The notes beneath the pieces are model-generated. The model was not told the origin of the DNA. It did not search any database and was given only the letters and a program-made list of their open reading frames with translations. 64,000 nt of DNA from Polyangium sp. 6x1. GTDB lineage: Bacteria; Myxococcota_A; Polyangia; Polyangiales; Polyangiaceae. The stretch is taken from contig NZ_JARZHH010000022.1 of assembly GCF_029946515.1 (NCBI RefSeq), positions 62,001 to 126,000 of the forward strand, written 5' to 3'. Shown piece after piece: positions 1-8,525 of this stretch; the stretch's first letter is position 1; each line of letters starts with the position of its first letter. The translations under genes and the position numbers were made by a program.

Positions 1-1775
1 GCGCGGATGCGCGCGCGCAGGCCGTCGAGCACGTCGCGATACCAGCCGGCGAAGGAGGCGGCGACCTCGAAGTAATCGTTTTCCCGGCCGGGGAGCTTTT
101 CGAGAAGCGTCTCCGGCGCGGCCTCGGCGAGCTCGTCGACGCGGCGCTTGAAGTCCTCGCCGAGGCGGCCGTCCGAAAGGACGAGGCCTCGTTCGTAGGC
201 CTTGCGCGCGGTCTCCTGCTCGGCGGCGACGGCCTGGCGGAGCAAGGCGTGGAAGTAACGCGCCTCGGTCGGGCCCTTGTCCTTCGCGAGCTCGGTGAGC
301 GAGAGCTCGCCCGATTCGGCCGCGACACGCAGCGCAGCCTCGCGCGCACGCTCGCGCGCGGCGTCCTCGCTCTTGCCGACCTGGACCTTGAGCGCGGCGA
401 AGGCCTGCGCGGTCTCGGCGCGGACGCGCTCGGGATCGCGCTCGAACGCGGAGAGCTCAGCCTCGTCCCAGCCGCGCAACTTGATGGCCTCGTCGATGCG
501 CTTGGCGACGTCCTCGCGCGTGCGGCGGAGGAACGCGCCGATCGTGCCCTCGCCGCCGCTGCCGCCGCCGCGCGCCCACTCGACGGCGCGGCGATACGGC
601 TCGGATTCTTCGCCCTTGCCCTCGGCCTTGCTCTCGAGGCCACGGACGAACGCTTGATCGGCTGCGTCGAGATCGGCGCCGTCGCCGAGCGCCGCGCTGC
701 CCCCGGGCACGGCCGCGAGCAAGAGCTCCGCGCCGAGCTTCAAGGCCGCGTGTTCGAGGACGTCCTCCACGGGCAGGACGAGCGCGCCGATGCCGAAGGA
801 GCCGAACGACTTCGTGAACGCCTGCTCGTCGAGCTGCATGAGCTCGCGCGTGTCGTTGTCGAGCGTCGAGCCCTCGCGATCGAGGATGGACGTGAAGATC
901 TGCGCGTGCGCGGCGTCCGCGATCGCAGGGTAGATCTGCTGCGAGTCGGCGAGGACGACGCCGCTCTCGGTCTTCTCCTCGACGAGGTAGATCTGATCGA
1001 ACGGGGGCCGGTCGACGAGGACACGCTCGGGGTTGTCCGGGTCGTAGTGGAACTCGACGGGCGCGGCGGGGCTGGCGCTCTGGAGGAGCTCGAGCTCCTG
1101 GAGGGCCGCGTGGCCGTTCGCCATGATCTTGTCGAACTGGTTCGGCGGGAGGCCCTTGCCACGGAAAACGTTCGGCAGGACGAACGTGCCGATCATGCGA
1201 TGCCCACGCTGGCCGCCGAGGAGGCGCCGCACCGTGAGGGCCATCGTGGCGAAGCCGCCGGAGCCGGTGCCGCCGGCGAGGGAGGCATAGACGTGGATCT
1301 TCGCGGCCTTGTTGGCGCGGAAGGGGTTGTGGACGTCGTAGGCGCGCCGGATCGCCTTCTCGAGGGTCTCGAGGATCTTGGCGCGATCGTTTTCGAGGTG
1401 GTGGTAGAGCGAGAGGCGGCTCTCGATGCGGATCTGGCCGGCGCCCTTGCCGCGGTGCGCGCGGGGCTGGTACCACGCGGGCCACCACTGCTCGAAGAGG
1501 GGATCGGCCTTCGCGTGGAGCTTGCCGCGCTTGAGCTCCACGTACTCGGGTTTGTCGAAGTCCGAGAGGACGAACTTGTGGGCCGCGTCGATCCAGACGA
1601 GCCGCGCGAGATCGTCGGCGTCGGTGTCGAACGCGAAGAAGTGAACGAGGTCCTTGTATCGCTCGAACGAGTCTTCCTGCTTCACCTTGCGGGCGAGCTC
1701 GTCGACGATGGCGCCTCCGGCGCCCCCGAGACCAATGAAAAATGCGGGGGCGATCTTCTTTTCGCTGAGCGGCAT
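1..1775 (-). CDS. Tubulin-like (Tubulin_2-type) protein, C-terminus cut by window edge
   Basis: The protein starts MPLSEKKIAPAFFIGLGG, with a glycine-rich first loop near residues 15-21 and a tubulin-type GTP-binding signature AGGTGSGG near residue 160. This pattern is seen in the bacterial tubulin-like (Tubulin_2) proteins, large cytoplasmic proteins of unknown role. About 591 codons are visible; the stop lies left of the window. The later part is rich in Ala, Glu and Arg and is probably helical. The start is supported by a GGAGGGG Shine-Dalgarno about 8 bases upstream. It diverges from the arylsulfatase, with 201 bases between the two starts. The tubulin assignment is good; polymerisation or a cellular role is not shown. 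Confidence 0.8.
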   Translation of the reverse strand, partial: MPLSEKKIAPAFFIGLGGAGGAIVDELARKVKQEDSFERYKDLVHFFAFDTDADDLARLVWIDAAHKFVLSDFDKPEYVELKRGKLHAKADPLFEQWWPAWYQPRAHRGKGAGQIRIESRLSLYHHLENDRAKILETLEKAIRRAYDVHNPFRANKAAKIHVYASLAGGTGSGGFATMALTVRRLLGGQRGHRMIGTFVLPNVFRGKGLPPNQFDKIMANGHAALQELELLQSASPAAPVEFHYDPDNPERVLVDRPPFDQIYLVEEKTESGVVLADSQQIYPAIADAAHAQIFTSILDREGSTLDNDTRELMQLDEQAFTKSFGSFGIGALVLPVEDVLEHAALKLGAELLLAAVPGGSAALGDGADLDAADQAFVRGLESKAEGKGEESEPYRRAVEWARGGGSGGEGTIGAFLRRTREDVAKRIDEAIKLRGWDEAELSAFERDPERVRAETAQAFAALKVQVGKSEDAARERAREAALRVAAESGELSLTELAKDKGPTEARYFHALLRQAVAAEQETARKAYERGLVLSDGRLGEDFKRRVDELAEAAPETLLEKLPGRENDYFEVAASFAGWYRDVLDGLRARIR

Positions 1776-1976
1776 GCAGGTTCCCCTCCCCGAGTACGGG
1801 GGCCGAGGAGCGTACCAGAGACGTGGCGGCCGAGGAAAGATCGATGTTCCAGAACAACTCCCCGTACTTCCACGACGATCCACGGGAGCGGCCCTCGCGA
1901 GGGCGGGGGCCGCCTGCTGACCCCCCCGGCCCCCTCGCACTAGGTTCCGCGCACACCACCAAGGGGGGGACCATCC

Positions 1977-3464
1977 ATGCGAAAGCACAAGAAAACCGCG
2001 TCGCAGGGCAAGAAGCCCAACATCCTCATCATCTGGGGCGATGACATCGGCCAGTTCAATCTCAGCGCCTACAACAGGGGCTTGATGGGCTACAGGACGC
2101 CCCATATCGACCGGATCGCCAGGGAAGGCGCGCTGTTCACGGACTGGTATGGCCAGCAGAGCTGCACCGCAGGCCGCGCGGCATTCATCACTGGTCAGTC
2201 GCCCATCCGCACGGGCCTCACCAAGATCGGAATGCCGGGCGGACACGAGGGATTGAAGGTGGAAGATCCGACGATCGCCGGCTTGCTCAAGGCGCGCGGC
2301 TACATGACCGGCCAGTTCGGGAAGAACCACCTCGGGGATCGCGATGAAATGCTGCCGACGAACCACGGGTTCGACGAGTTCTTTGGCAACCTCTACCACC
2401 TGAACGCGGAGGAGGAGCCGGAGCACCCCGACTATCCGAAGGATCCGCAGTTCAAGAAGAGGTTCGGCCCGCGCGGCGTCCTTCACAGCTTCGCCAATGG
2501 CCGCATCGAGGATACCGGCCCGCTGACGAAGAAACGCATGGAGACGATCGACGAGGAGATCACCGAAAGGGCGCTCGACTTCATGGTGCGCGCCAAGAAA
2601 GCAAAGAAGCCCTTCTTCCTTTGGTGGAACTCCACGCGCATGCACGTCTTCACGCACCTGAAGAAGTCGGCGCAGGGCAAGACGGGGTATGGCATTTACG
2701 CCGATGGCCTCGTCGAGCATGACGGCCAGGTCGGCCAATTGCTGGACAAGCTCGAGGAGCTAGGCCTCGCGGAAGACACGATCGTGATGTATTCCACCGA
2801 CAATGGCGCGGAAACCTTCACCTGGCCCGACGGCGGTACGACGATGTTCCGCGGCGAGAAAAATACGAGCTGGGAAGGTAGCTACCGCGTGCCCTGCCTG
2901 ATCCGATGGCCCGGCGTCGTCGAGCCGGGCACGGTCATCAACGACACCGCCGCGCATGAAGACATGTTGCCGACGCTGCTGGCAGCGGCGGGAGATCCCG
3001 GCATCAAGGCACAATTGTTGAAGGGCAAGAATGTCGGCGACAGGAACTACAAGGTCCACCTCGACGGCTATAACCTCCTGCCCGCGCTCCAGGGTCAGGG
3101 GCCATGGCCGCGACGGGAGTTCTTGTACTGGACCGACGACGGCAGCATCGCGGCGCTGCGTTATGACGATTGGAAGGTCACCTTCCTGCGGCAAGACGCC
3201 CACGGGCTGCATGTCTGGATCGAGCCCTTCACGGAGCTGCGCGCGCCGCTGCTGACGAATCTGCGCATGGACCCGTTCGAGCGGGCCGAGTACGAGGCCA
3301 TCGGTTACGGGCGCTGGTACATGGAGCACATGTTCGTGGTCCTGCCCGCGGTGGCCTATGTGGCGCAGTGGCTCGAGAGCTTCCGCGAATTCCCGCCGCG
3401 TCAGAAGCCAGGCAGCTTCAATCTCAACCGCGTGATGGAAGCGGTGATGAATCTCAGGCAGTGA
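1977..3464 (+). CDS. Arylsulfatase-type sulfatase with CTAGR site
   Basis: A 495-residue sulfatase. The N-terminal core NILIIWGDD carries the metal-binding aspartates (about residues 22-23). The formylglycine motif is CTAGR at residues 63-67, a CxAxR variant of CxPxR. A downstream YSTDNGAE supplies further metal ligands. Sulfatases of this type hydrolyse sulfate esters after a maturase converts the cysteine to formylglycine. There is no signal peptide: the N-terminus is basic and hydrophilic, so the enzyme is either cytoplasmic or exported another way. A purine-rich AAGGGGGGGA precedes the ATG. No maturase gene is seen in the window. Substrate unknown. Confidence 0.9.
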   Translation: MRKHKKTASQGKKPNILIIWGDDIGQFNLSAYNRGLMGYRTPHIDRIAREGALFTDWYGQQSCTAGRAAFITGQSPIRTGLTKIGMPGGHEGLKVEDPTIAGLLKARGYMTGQFGKNHLGDRDEMLPTNHGFDEFFGNLYHLNAEEEPEHPDYPKDPQFKKRFGPRGVLHSFANGRIEDTGPLTKKRMETIDEEITERALDFMVRAKKAKKPFFLWWNSTRMHVFTHLKKSAQGKTGYGIYADGLVEHDGQVGQLLDKLEELGLAEDTIVMYSTDNGAETFTWPDGGTTMFRGEKNTSWEGSYRVPCLIRWPGVVEPGTVINDTAAHEDMLPTLLAAAGDPGIKAQLLKGKNVGDRNYKVHLDGYNLLPALQGQGPWPRREFLYWTDDGSIAALRYDDWKVTFLRQDAHGLHVWIEPFTELRAPLLTNLRMDPFERAEYEAIGYGRWYMEHMFVVLPAVAYVAQWLESFREFPPRQKPGSFNLNRVMEAVMNLRQ

Positions 3465-3491
3465 GGCCGCGCCGGTGGGCAGAGGGTCGTG

Positions 3492-4001
3492 TCAGGGCGC
3501 GGCCGTGGTGAACGACGACGTGGCGAGCGGGTAGTTCTTGTGGTTCGCGCCGCCGTCGATCACGCAGAACCACCCCACGTCCAGCGTGTACTGCGTCGCC
3601 GGGGCAAACAGGTAGAGGTCGTAGTCGCCATTCTCGTCGACGCCAGCGCCGCTCGGCGTGATGACCTCGCCGGTCTGCGTGGTCATCGAAATATACCGAT
3701 CCGAAATGCCGTCCGACCACTGGATACGGACGCGGACATCGGTGGGGACGTCGGTCGCGCCGTCCGTCGGCGCGACGATCGTCGCGGTGTAGGGGCGTCC
3801 CTCGCAATGGGCGAACGGATCCGCGCCGCCGCTTCCGCCGGAGCCGCCGCTTCCGCCGGAGCCGCCACTCCCGCCCGCGCCGCCGCTCCCGCCGGAGCCG
3901 CCGTTCCCGCCGGAACCGCCGTCTCCGCCGCCGCCGCCCGAGCTGCAGGCCGAGACGACCATCGAAATGAGGAGCAAACCTGCCAAAGCCAATCGATTCA
4001 T
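3492..4001 (-). CDS. Small lipoprotein with Gly/Ser linker and Ig-like domain
   Basis: 169 residues. A short signal peptide ends in the lipobox VSAC. After the cysteine come about 40 residues made almost only of Gly and Ser (residues 20-60), then a compact domain with APTDGATDVPTDVRVRIQW, which resembles bacterial Ig-like (Big_5-type) domains. Predicted to be membrane-anchored with the Ig-like domain held away by the flexible linker. It converges on the arylsulfatase gene; a GGCCGCGCC/GGCGCGGCC inverted repeat spans the two 3' ends but has no T-run. Function unknown. Confidence 0.75.
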   Translation of the reverse strand: MNRLALAGLLLISMVVSACSSGGGGGDGGSGGNGGSGGSGGAGGSGGSGGSGGSGGSGGADPFAHCEGRPYTATIVAPTDGATDVPTDVRVRIQWSDGISDRYISMTTQTGEVITPSGAGVDENGDYDLYLFAPATQYTLDVGWFCVIDGGANHKNYPLATSSFTTAAP

Positions 4002-4025
4002 TTTAAGCTACCTTTTCCGGTATAT

Positions 4026-6143
4026 TCAACGCGGGCTCCACCAGAACACGAGCCCCGTCCCCTCGATCGCGTATTTCACGCCCGGCGAGACGCGGAACCA
4101 GCCGTTCACGAGCCGCGGCTCGCGAGGCTCGCCTGCGCTGAAATCGTCCTCGCGTGGGAGCTCCGTCGCGCGTTTGCCCCCGACAGGGCGGGCGAGCATC
4201 GAGCCACCGGGGCCCGCGCGGAGCTCGACGACGCCGCCGCGTGGCATGGGGCCCATCGGACCGATGGTGACACGCGCCGATCGATAAAGACCCGCGCGCA
4301 CCTTGGCCCCGAGCGGGAACTTGGCCTGGCGCGGGAGGTCGGGGTCGCGGCGATCTTCGTAATGGAGGATCGCCGTGCGCCGGAATCGCGCCGGGAGCAT
4401 GAGGCCGATGACGAGGAAGAAGGTGAAGAAGGCGACGAGAAAGAGCTGGATGTTGCGGCCGTGGCGCTCCCAGAAGGTGAGCGGGACGATCGTGACCGGA
4501 ATGCGGACGGTGACCGCGCGATCCTCGAAGCCGGCGGGCTTCTTCGGGACGAGGCGGAGCGTGATCTCGCGCGGGCCCGGCGGCGCGTCGCGGCCGACGG
4601 CGAGGTTGATGCCGAATTCTTTCTTCGTGGCAGGGCCAATCTCGAGGTCGCGATGCGAAAGCGACATCCCCTCGCGGTTGCCCTCGTTCTCGAGGTGCTC
4701 GTGCTCGATGTCGGCAAAGATGAGCTCGCCGACATCGCTGCCTTCGAGGGAAATGATGGCGGCGGCGTGGCCGTCCTGTTTGACCGTGCCAAACGGTTGG
4801 GTGACGGCGGCTTTCAGGTGAATCGGCGGAATGACGCGGATCGGGGCACTGCGTGCCTCGCGCGTGAGGACGCCGGATTCGCCCGGGCTCATGCGGCCGA
4901 GGAGGCACAAGGCGCCTTTTTTCGAGGGCGTGATCGTGGCCTCGAACGAGCCGTCCGGCAGCGCGCGGAGGGGCACGGGCGCCGTGGAGGCGTCCGCGTC
5001 GTCGCAGGCGCTCGCGCCCTCCACCGACGTGAGGGAAAACGCGTGGCGATCGAGGAAGGTTTTGGCGGGGGTTTTCCCGCCCGGGGTCGCGAGGCGGAGG
5101 CGGATGGTGGCGGTCTTGCCGATTTCAATGACCTCGGGCAAACCGGGGAATGCGAGGTGCAAATCGAGGTTTTGCAGGACCGCATATCGGCCCCCGGTGC
5201 CGCCGCCCGCGACGTCGAGGCGATACGCGCCGGGCTCGGGCGCGTCGAGGCGCAGGAGGCGGTACGCAGGGTTGTCCGAGAAATACACGCCGGGACGATC
5301 GCCCGCGATGGAGACCTCCGCGCCCTTCGGGTCGAAGAGGCGCATGCCGAGCTTCGGGGGGCCGACGAGGACGAGGTCGAGCGAGCTCGCGCCCTCGTCG
5401 ACCGGGACGGAGATTGAAGGCGCAGACGCGCCCTCGGAGAGGCGGCTGCCAAAGAGGCGGGCGTAGATGTCGGCGAAGAGGCGCGGGAGCTCGTCGGGGC
5501 GGTCGGTGGCGACGCCGATGCCGCCGGTGCGGCGGCCGAGGTCTTCGAGGAAGGCGCGGGGGGCGCTCTTGGACAAACCCACGGCGTAGATGCGGGTTTT
5601 GCCGAGGGAGGGGACCAGGTCGTCGAGGACCTTGGCCTGACAAACCTGTTCGACCTTGGCCTTGCCGCCAGTCGCGCGGGCGGCGTCGGCGAGCGGGCCG
5701 CGCGGGTCGGGATCGCAGCGGCCGTCCGTGAGGAAGACGATGAGGTCCTGATCGCCGGGGGCGCGAGGTTTTCCTTCGAGGAGGCGGCGCGCGCCTTCGA
5801 GGCCGGCGGTGAAATCGGTCCAGCTTCCGTCGTTGCCGACGGCGCGGACGGCGCGCTTGATCTGGGCGCGATCGTCGGGCGTCCGCACGACGACGAGGGA
5901 GGCCATGGCGTCGCGCGCGGCGCCGTCGAAGCCGACGACCGCGAGCTCGTCGCCGTTTCGCGTGAGGTCGACGAAGAGCTCGGCCGCGACCTTGCGCAGC
6001 TCCTTGGGGTCGGTGCCGCGCATCGACGAGGAGGCGTCGATGACGAGGACCGTGCGGAGCGCGCCGTCGGCCGACGCGAGGCGCGGCGCGAGGAGCGCCC
6101 CGGTCATCATCACGGAGCAGAGGAGCCTCGGGAGGATCTTCAT
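4026..6143 (-). CDS. VWA-domain protein with signal peptide and C-terminal membrane helix
   Basis: 705 residues. A signal peptide (about 1-25) is followed by a von Willebrand A domain (about 30-210) with an intact MIDAS: DASSSM at 36-41, a TDFTAG threonine and LTDGRCD. The middle part looks beta-rich. A hydrophobic helix near residues 558-580 is followed by a basic cytoplasmic-type tail of roughly 120 residues. The VWA domain should therefore be periplasmic or surface-facing and bind a protein ligand through a divalent metal. The gene follows the SulP transporter gene by 19 bases on the same strand, so the two are probably co-transcribed. Ligand and function unknown. Confidence 0.85.
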   Translation of the reverse strand: MKILPRLLCSVMMTGALLAPRLASADGALRTVLVIDASSSMRGTDPKELRKVAAELFVDLTRNGDELAVVGFDGAARDAMASLVVVRTPDDRAQIKRAVRAVGNDGSWTDFTAGLEGARRLLEGKPRAPGDQDLIVFLTDGRCDPDPRGPLADAARATGGKAKVEQVCQAKVLDDLVPSLGKTRIYAVGLSKSAPRAFLEDLGRRTGGIGVATDRPDELPRLFADIYARLFGSRLSEGASAPSISVPVDEGASSLDLVLVGPPKLGMRLFDPKGAEVSIAGDRPGVYFSDNPAYRLLRLDAPEPGAYRLDVAGGGTGGRYAVLQNLDLHLAFPGLPEVIEIGKTATIRLRLATPGGKTPAKTFLDRHAFSLTSVEGASACDDADASTAPVPLRALPDGSFEATITPSKKGALCLLGRMSPGESGVLTREARSAPIRVIPPIHLKAAVTQPFGTVKQDGHAAAIISLEGSDVGELIFADIEHEHLENEGNREGMSLSHRDLEIGPATKKEFGINLAVGRDAPPGPREITLRLVPKKPAGFEDRAVTVRIPVTIVPLTFWERHGRNIQLFLVAFFTFFLVIGLMLPARFRRTAILHYEDRRDPDLPRQAKFPLGAKVRAGLYRSARVTIGPMGPMPRGGVVELRAGPGGSMLARPVGGKRATELPREDDFSAGEPREPRLVNGWFRVSPGVKYAIEGTGLVFWWSPR

Positions 6144-6162
6144 GGCGCCCGGGGCTTTCGCC

Positions 6163-8400
6163 TCAGTTGAAGAGGGTCTTCGAAGCGCCCGTCGCGAGGA
6201 CCATCCGCTCGGCGAGCAGGCAAACGACGAACTGGTGGAACGAGGCCGCGAGGTGCGGCGCTTCGCGCGTCATGCGTTCGAGCGAGTCGAGCGAGAGGCG
6301 ATAGAGGACCGTGGGGCACAAGGAGACGACCGTGGCCGAGCGCCGCGCGCCGAGGTAGAGGCCCGACTCGCCGACGACGGTGCCCGGGCCCATCGTGCGC
6401 AGGCGCTTCGTCTTGCCGCCGTCGAGCTCGAGCCACGCCGTGAGCTCGCCGGACTCGATGAGGTAGAGGTCCTTCGAGACGTCGCCCTGGCGGTAGATCT
6501 GGTAGCCCGCGGGCGCCTCGACACGTTCGAGGTACTGGAGGAAGCCGGAGACGAACTCGCGCGTGCGGAAGACGCTCTCGAGCTCGTCGACGAGCTTCGT
6601 TGGCGGGAGCATGCTCGGCGGCGCCGCGCGCAGGACCTGGTTCTCGACCCATTCGAGGCCGTGATCGAGGTCGGGGAAGAAACGGACGCGCTTCGATCCG
6701 TCGGCGAATCCGCCACGTTCGAGCTGCTTGCGCACGGCGCTCGGCAGGTCGGTGAGGACGAGCGTGACGCCGTTCGACTCGGCGAGCTTGCGCATGCGAA
6801 CGAAGGAGAGGACCGCCGAGGAGTCGATGCCGTCGACGTGGCGGAAGTCGAGCAGGACGTACCGCGTGGGCGCGGGATCGTCGCTGAGCATGCGGTGGTG
6901 CACGCGCTTGAGCAGCGTGTACGAGGTGCCGAAGAAGATGTAGCCCTGGAGCTGGAGGATGTAGAGCTCCTTGCCGCGCTCCTCCAGCGTGAGCTCGTCC
7001 CCGGCGCTGCGCTCGACGTTGCTGCGGATGTCGGAGCCCACGGCCGCGCGCTTGATGACGTCGATGCGGCTGTAGTTGACCGCGAAGAGGACCGACGAGA
7101 CGACGATGCCGACGCCGATGCCAGGCAAAAAGCCGATCCAGGCGATGACGACGAGGATGATGACGACGAGGCCGTACTCGACGCGCGGGAGGCGGAACCA
7201 GGAGTCGTAGAGGGTTTCGAGGAGGAAACCCGCGCCGAGGAAGACGAGCAGGCCGCCGAGGACGGGCTTCGGGAAGTACGAGAAGACCGAGGCGCCGAAG
7301 AAGAGGGCCGCGGCGCAGATGCACGCGGAGAGGATGCCCGCGATGCGGCTCTCGGCGCCGGCCTTGTGGTTCAAGGTCGACTCGCTGAGCGAGAGGTACC
7401 CGACCATGCCGAAGCCGAGGCCCGCCGCGAGGTTCGCGATGCCCGTCGCGCGGAGCTCGCGATCGAGGTCGATCTCGCGCTCGGTGGCGATCTCGAGGCC
7501 CGAGGCGTTCAGCAAGATCGAGATCGTCGCGAGCATGGTGATCGCGAGGAGATTGCCCGCGTTCGAGCCGATCTCGGCCCAGTCGATGCGCAGCGCCTCC
7601 GACGGCGGCATCGGCGGCCAGAGCGCGCCGCTCGGGAAGGGGCCGAGGAGCATCCCGCGATCGAGGGCCTCGGAGACGGTGCCGCCCGCCGCGTAGAGGA
7701 CGCCGTAGAACATGGCGACCGCGAAGACGAGCAGGCCCGGCAAGAGCAGGAAGTGGTGGTAGCGCCGGAGCAGGATCGTCAAAAAGAGCCCGAGCGTGAG
7801 GCCCGGGACCCAGTTGACGAGCGCGTCCGCGCGGAGGAGCAGCGGCAAGGACGCGAGGGAGAACTCGGTCCCCACCATGACGGAGATGGATCCCGTGAAG
7901 AGGAGCCATCCCGTGCCCGCGAGGAAGCCGCCGACGACCGGATACGGGATGAAGCGGACGAGGGTGCCGAGTCGAAGGCCGCCGAGGACGAGGAAGAGGC
8001 CACCCGTGACGAGCGCGGAGAGCGAGCAGACCGCGACGATCGTGGGGAAAGGGTCGCCGCCCTTGGCCGTGATGTGACTGCCGATCGACGAGGCGACGAG
8101 GGCGAGGACGACGGCCGTGTTCTCCTGCGGCGCGGCGATGACGGCGCGGTAGGAGCTGCCGAGGGCGACGATCGCGCCGATGATGGCCGACCCCGCGAGG
8201 GCCATGCCGATGCCCGCGGGCAGGTATCTCGTCAGATTGCCGGAGAAAATGAGCGCCGCGAGCGTGATGCTGAACGTGGCGACGAGGGTGCCCGACATGG
8301 CGCCCGCGAAGAGGCCCGAGAGGACGCGCGATCCACGGAGCCCACGCCCGAGGGAGGGCGCGGGCGTCGAAGGCATCGGCGGACTCTGCTGCCCTTCCAT
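6163..8400 (-). CDS. SulP-family anion transporter with STAS and cyclic-nucleotide-binding domains
   Basis: 745 residues in three parts. About residues 25-430 form the multi-helix SulP/SLC26 membrane domain, which includes APQENTAVV near the start. A STAS domain lies at about 480-553 (FRHVDGIDSSAVLSFVR). A cyclic-nucleotide-binding/Crp-like domain lies at about 613-735 (YRQGDVSKDLYLIESGE, then GESGLYLGARRSATV). SulP proteins move sulfate, bicarbonate or other anions. The extra sensor domain suggests gating or activity control by a cyclic nucleotide. A class III adenylyl cyclase gene lies just upstream on the same strand (125-base gap), which makes cAMP an obvious candidate ligand, though this is inference. 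First gene of a likely two-gene unit with the VWA protein. Confidence 0.88.
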   Translation of the reverse strand: MEGQQSPPMPSTPAPSLGRGLRGSRVLSGLFAGAMSGTLVATFSITLAALIFSGNLTRYLPAGIGMALAGSAIIGAIVALGSSYRAVIAAPQENTAVVLALVASSIGSHITAKGGDPFPTIVAVCSLSALVTGGLFLVLGGLRLGTLVRFIPYPVVGGFLAGTGWLLFTGSISVMVGTEFSLASLPLLLRADALVNWVPGLTLGLFLTILLRRYHHFLLLPGLLVFAVAMFYGVLYAAGGTVSEALDRGMLLGPFPSGALWPPMPPSEALRIDWAEIGSNAGNLLAITMLATISILLNASGLEIATEREIDLDRELRATGIANLAAGLGFGMVGYLSLSESTLNHKAGAESRIAGILSACICAAALFFGASVFSYFPKPVLGGLLVFLGAGFLLETLYDSWFRLPRVEYGLVVIILVVIAWIGFLPGIGVGIVVSSVLFAVNYSRIDVIKRAAVGSDIRSNVERSAGDELTLEERGKELYILQLQGYIFFGTSYTLLKRVHHRMLSDDPAPTRYVLLDFRHVDGIDSSAVLSFVRMRKLAESNGVTLVLTDLPSAVRKQLERGGFADGSKRVRFFPDLDHGLEWVENQVLRAAPPSMLPPTKLVDELESVFRTREFVSGFLQYLERVEAPAGYQIYRQGDVSKDLYLIESGELTAWLELDGGKTKRLRTMGPGTVVGESGLYLGARRSATVVSLCPTVLYRLSLDSLERMTREAPHLAASFHQFVVCLLAERMVLATGASKTLFN

Positions 8401-8525
8401 CGTCGTCGTCGGGAGAAGCTCGGGGGGCCGTCATCTTCGGCGAACAGGGGCTCGCCTGGCAAGGGCGGCGCACATCGTCGCCCCCGAGCGCACAAGCGGC
8501 GCCCCGGGAGGCGGGTCGTTCGAGC

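Noticed and set aside
249-1943. Long plus-strand frame opposite the tubulin-like gene
   Set aside because: Low-complexity Ala/Arg/Glu shadow; the minus frame has clear tubulin motifs and a good ribosome binding site.
3826-3940. Regular GCCGCC-type repeats that could suggest a CRISPR or tandem array
   Set aside because: They are Gly/Ser codon repeats in the linker of a lipoprotein gene; no spacers. The same holds for Gly-rich stretches at 52.5, 53.6, 54.8 and 55.8 kb.
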